Shown piece by piece: positions 61,031-64,000 of a stretch of 64,000 nt of DNA. The stretch comes from Citrus sinensis. Lineage: Eukaryota; Streptophyta; Magnoliopsida; Sapindales; Rutaceae. The position numbers and the translations under genes were made by a program. Below the pieces are notes generated by a model that made no database searches, was not told the DNA's origin, and saw only the letters and a program-made list of their open reading frames with translations. The stretch is taken from contig NC_068556.1 of NCBI RefSeq assembly GCF_022201045.2, forward strand, positions 24,037,501-24,101,500, read 5' to 3'. Numbering within the stretch: the stretch's first letter is position 1; each line of letters starts with the position of its first letter.

Positions 61031-62549
61031 CCCCTTAAGTTGCAGTTCGCGTAAGTTATAGCTGCCCCGTAAACTTTTATTTAGACCCCTATACTCTGTA
61101 TTATTTATAATTTATTCACAATTATTATAAAACTTTCTGTATTATAAAATTTCATTTAGCCCCTTACACTATGTTTTATTTCATTAAAACCTTTAGAGCA
61201 CCAATTTGTCGCTATAATTTTAAATTCCCAAAATACCCTCCATTTTATTAAAAATATAATAATTATTAAATGAATTATAATTATAATAATTTTTTATTAT
61301 AACTATAAAAATAATTATAATTTTTAAATAGATTATTATTATTGTTGTTGTTATTATTATTATTATTATTAACAAGAATAAAAGTATTATAATTAATTAA
61401 TCTATTAACAATTATTAATAATAATTTTTTCGTTAATTGTTAATAATAATAATTAATGATAATAATTATTAATAATTAATTTTTGAATAATAATAATAAC
61501 AATAACAATAATTATAATAAAAAATAATTAAGGATTTTATAGTAATTTGTTACTATTTAACTCATTCTCAATTTGATTCTAAGACAAAGTAAACACGTAA
61601 ATGGTAATACATTTCATTTTAATTACGATTCATGTAGTTCAAGTAAATAAATTATTCTGATTCTAATTTCTCATTTCGATTATAGCTATTCTGATTTTAA
61701 CTCATTATATTTCTAGCTATTTTCGATTCATGTTTAGTGAACACACTATAAAATTATAAACTACTCTATATTCAATTAGACCACTCTATATTAGTTACAA
61801 TTTATTCATAAGTATTACGAATTTTATAGTGCATTCACTAAACAAGAATCGAAATTAGCTGGAAATATAATGAGTTAGAATTGGAATGACTATAATCAAA
61901 ATAAGGAATTGGAATTAGAATAAATTTTTTACTTAAACTGTATGAATCGTAATTAGAATAAGCTATATTACTGTTTATGTGTTTACTTTATCTTAGAATC
62001 AAAATCAGAATGAGTTAAATTATAACAAATTACTATAAATTCCTTAATTAATTTTTATCATAATTATTATTTATTATTTTTATTATTTTTATTATTATTG
62101 TTCAAAAATTAATTATTAATAATAATTATCGTTAATTATTATTATTAACAATTTAACGAAAAAATTACTATTAATTATTTTTATAGATTAATTAATTATA
62201 ATACTTTTTATTCTTGTTAATAATAATAATAATCTATTTAAAAATTATAATTATATTTATAGTTATAATAAAATAATTATAATGATTGTACTTATAATTC
62301 ATTTAATAATTATTATAATTTTTTAATAAAACGGATGGTATTTTGGGAATTTAAAATTATATGAGTGAATTGGTATTCTAAAGGTTTTAATGAAATAAAA
62401 CAGAGTGTAAGGGACTAAACGAAATTTTATAATACAAATAATTTTATAATATTTATGAATAAATTATAAATAATATAGAGTATAGGAGGCTGACTATAAT
62501 TTTACAAGATAGCTGTAACCTTCGTCAGCTGTAACTTAGGCGGACCCTC
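61031..62549. mobile_element. 1.5-kb near-palindromic foldback element
   Basis: Two arms of about 700 bp are inverted copies of each other around a spacer near 61760-61840. Examples: TTCATTTAGCCCCTTACACT (61149-61168) matches inverted AGTGTAAGGGACTAAACGAA (62404-62423), and CTCATTATATTTCTAGCTAT (61702-61721) matches inverted TTAGCTGGAAATATAATGAG (61855-61874). A direct repeat ATTTAAAGGAT flanks it (61020-61030 and 62550-62560). The exact insertion boundary is ambiguous by several bases because the inverted ends overlap it. The interior is AT-rich, with AAT-type runs and no coding sequence. Confidence 0.85.
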
Positions 62550-62784
62550 ATTTAAAGGATATTATCTGCAAATAAGGAGAACTGCAGTTGTATTGCCCAT
62601 ATCATATAATTTGTGCCGTGCCGCCCATACCACGTGTCGCTATCAGTCAAGCTCGACATCACTTCATCGATAAGGAATTTGTTATTGCACGCACTTCAAT
62701 CAAACACTGTTACCCTTAAATTTAACTCAATTAAAAAGCCAAAAAAATACGAAAACACTAATCTGAAACCCGGAAACATTTACG

Positions 62785-63194
62785 ATGGGCCAAACTAAAT
62801 CCGAAAATCTAATCCTCGTGACCCGAGACCCTATGGGGATCGCTTACGTCACGATCAATCGTCCGAAATCGCTAAACTCGTTGACCAGGTCAATGATGGC
62901 GGACATGGCGCAGGCGTTCAAGTCGTTGGACAAGGACGAATCCGTCCTGGTTATCATCTTGTCAGGGTCGGGTCGTGCGTTCTGCTCCGGCGTGGATTTG
63001 ACGTCAGCAGAGGACGTGTTTAAAGGAGACGTTAAGGATGTTGAGACTGACACGGTGGCACAAATGGAGCGGTGCCGGAAACCGATCATCGGGGCCATTT
63101 CCGGTTTCGCTGTAACGGCCGGGTTCGAAATCGCGTTGGCTTGTGACGTTTTGGTTGCCGCTAAAGGCGCAAAATTTATTGACACCCATGCTCG
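62785..63194 (+). CDS. ECHIA: Enoyl-CoA hydratase, peroxisomal type (exon 1, partial gene)
   Basis: First exon of a crotonase-superfamily protein resembling Arabidopsis ECHIA (about 265 aa), proposed to hydrate 2-enoyl-CoAs in peroxisomal beta-oxidation. The start is MGQTKSENLILVTRDPMGIA. Visible motifs are TINRPKSLNSLT, the CoA/oxyanion-hole segment SGSGRAFCSGVDLT, and PIIGAISGFAVTAGFEIALA with ACDVLVAAKGAKFIDTHAR. These cover residues 1-136 plus two bases of the next codon. The donor GTTAGT is at 63195. The next exon (expected to begin FGIFPSWG-like) is not found before 64000, so the first intron exceeds 805 bp and the rest of the gene lies outside. The exon is strikingly GC-rich compared with its flanks. 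Confidence 0.94.
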
Positions 63195-64000
63195 GTTAGT
63201 ATGCAAGATTTCTTTTAGTTAATTTGTATTTTTACTAATGGGAAATTTACCTTTGGATGGGAATTTTTTTTTTTTGGGTCAATTTTTAGAATATTTTGTA
63301 ATTTATGAGTATGAGGATGGTCCCCGTTATGAAAATTTAGTAAAATCGTTGAATTTGTGGATAGTAACTTGCCAATTTTTGTGGGTTGATAGTTGAAGTT
63401 ATAACCTTTTACTTAGCAAGTATGATTAAAGCTTCATATGGCATTGTGGTGCCATGGATACGACCCTTACTGTGACATGGAAGCATGTAGCTACATGAGC
63501 AGCAGCTATCAAATGATGGGGATGGTCGGTTATTATAGCTTTTGAAGTTGGGTACGGATGGTTAAGATTTTTTATGGAATAACTGTGAGTTGAATTCAAA
63601 TTAGCTACCTGAGCAAAAGAAGTGCTTACCGATCGAACATGCTAAACATTGATACTAAATGGAGCCCAAGTTTGAATTTTATGAAATCTGAAATAGATCC
63701 CAATGCATGCGTTATGATTTTTGTTTTCTGAAGCATCTGCTTATAAGCGTTTTAAACGTTAAGCTGTTTGTTTCCTTAGGAAACGTACTAGTGTACACAT
63801 CACTGGTTTATAAGAACACCATAGGAATGTGTTGCTAAGAAACGGTTGAAATGTTTGAATGCCAAAGGATTTTTTAGAGTGGTAAAAGCCTTTGGTGGGG
63901 GCTACTTCTTGATGCCTATTGCAATTGCAACGGCAAATGTCGAAATAGAAAGTAGCCACTTTGTGCAAAATGTTGAAGTGCCTGGTGGTGGATGGTGATT
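63195..64000 (+). other. First intron of the enoyl-CoA hydratase gene (incomplete)
   Basis: T-rich sequence after a good donor. No matching exon or other gene is visible up to the window end. Confidence 0.7.

Overview
This is a window of plant nuclear DNA from a dicot. All protein-coding genes are split by GT-AG introns (one GC-AG). Intergenic DNA is very AT-rich and full of miniature transposons. The proteins are typical eudicot orthologues. The phytochrome B protein and the overall gene set look most like Citrus or another Sapindales, but that is an inference from memory, not a database match.

Layout. A U1 and a U2 snRNA gene sit in tandem on the minus strand at the left edge (0.1-1.05 kb), each with the plant USE/TATA promoter. 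About 7 kb of AT-rich, repeat-filled DNA follows. Next come ATP-citrate lyase subunit B (8.97-14.05 kb, +, 16 exons, 608 aa), phytochrome B (17.0-22.98 kb, +, 4 exons, 1137 aa), and a PAS-domain Raf-like protein kinase (26.7-31.7 kb, +, 13 exons, 782 aa). A small NatA-associated HYPK-like UBA protein follows (34.5-35.97 kb, -, 4 exons, 111 aa). From 39.6 to 51.6 kb is a tandem duplication carrying secreted glycine-rich protein genes (249 and 219 aa) and decayed small secreted relatives. Then come an atypical pectinesterase (51.6-53.4 kb, -, 5 exons, 351 aa), a GDSL esterase/lipase (55.0-57.0 kb, +, 5 exons, 359 aa), and the first exon of a peroxisomal-type enoyl-CoA hydratase (62.8 kb, +, running off the window). 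In every complete multi-exon model the exon lengths sum to an open frame with an expected family length, so those structures are firm.

Mobile DNA is abundant. Five small elements have long inverted ends and 9-10 bp target duplications (Mutator-like MITEs). There are two Tourist-like MITEs, one of them carrying a nested solo LTR with a perfect 5-bp duplication, and another probable solo LTR. Two foldback structures of 1.5-1.8 kb are also present. Several can be dated relative to one another because the tandem or local duplications preserve the empty site.

The genes are not an operon-like functional unit. ATP-citrate lyase (cytosolic acetyl-CoA), phyB (red-light receptor), the RAF kinase (stress/ABA signalling by homology) and HYPK (N-terminal acetylation) act in different pathways. 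Their order is informative, however. It interleaves two neighbourhoods that, as I recall, are separate in Arabidopsis (ACLB - PAS kinase - HYPK, and PHY - GDSL lipase - ECHIA). This suggests that the window keeps an ancestral order which was later split by polyploidy and gene loss.
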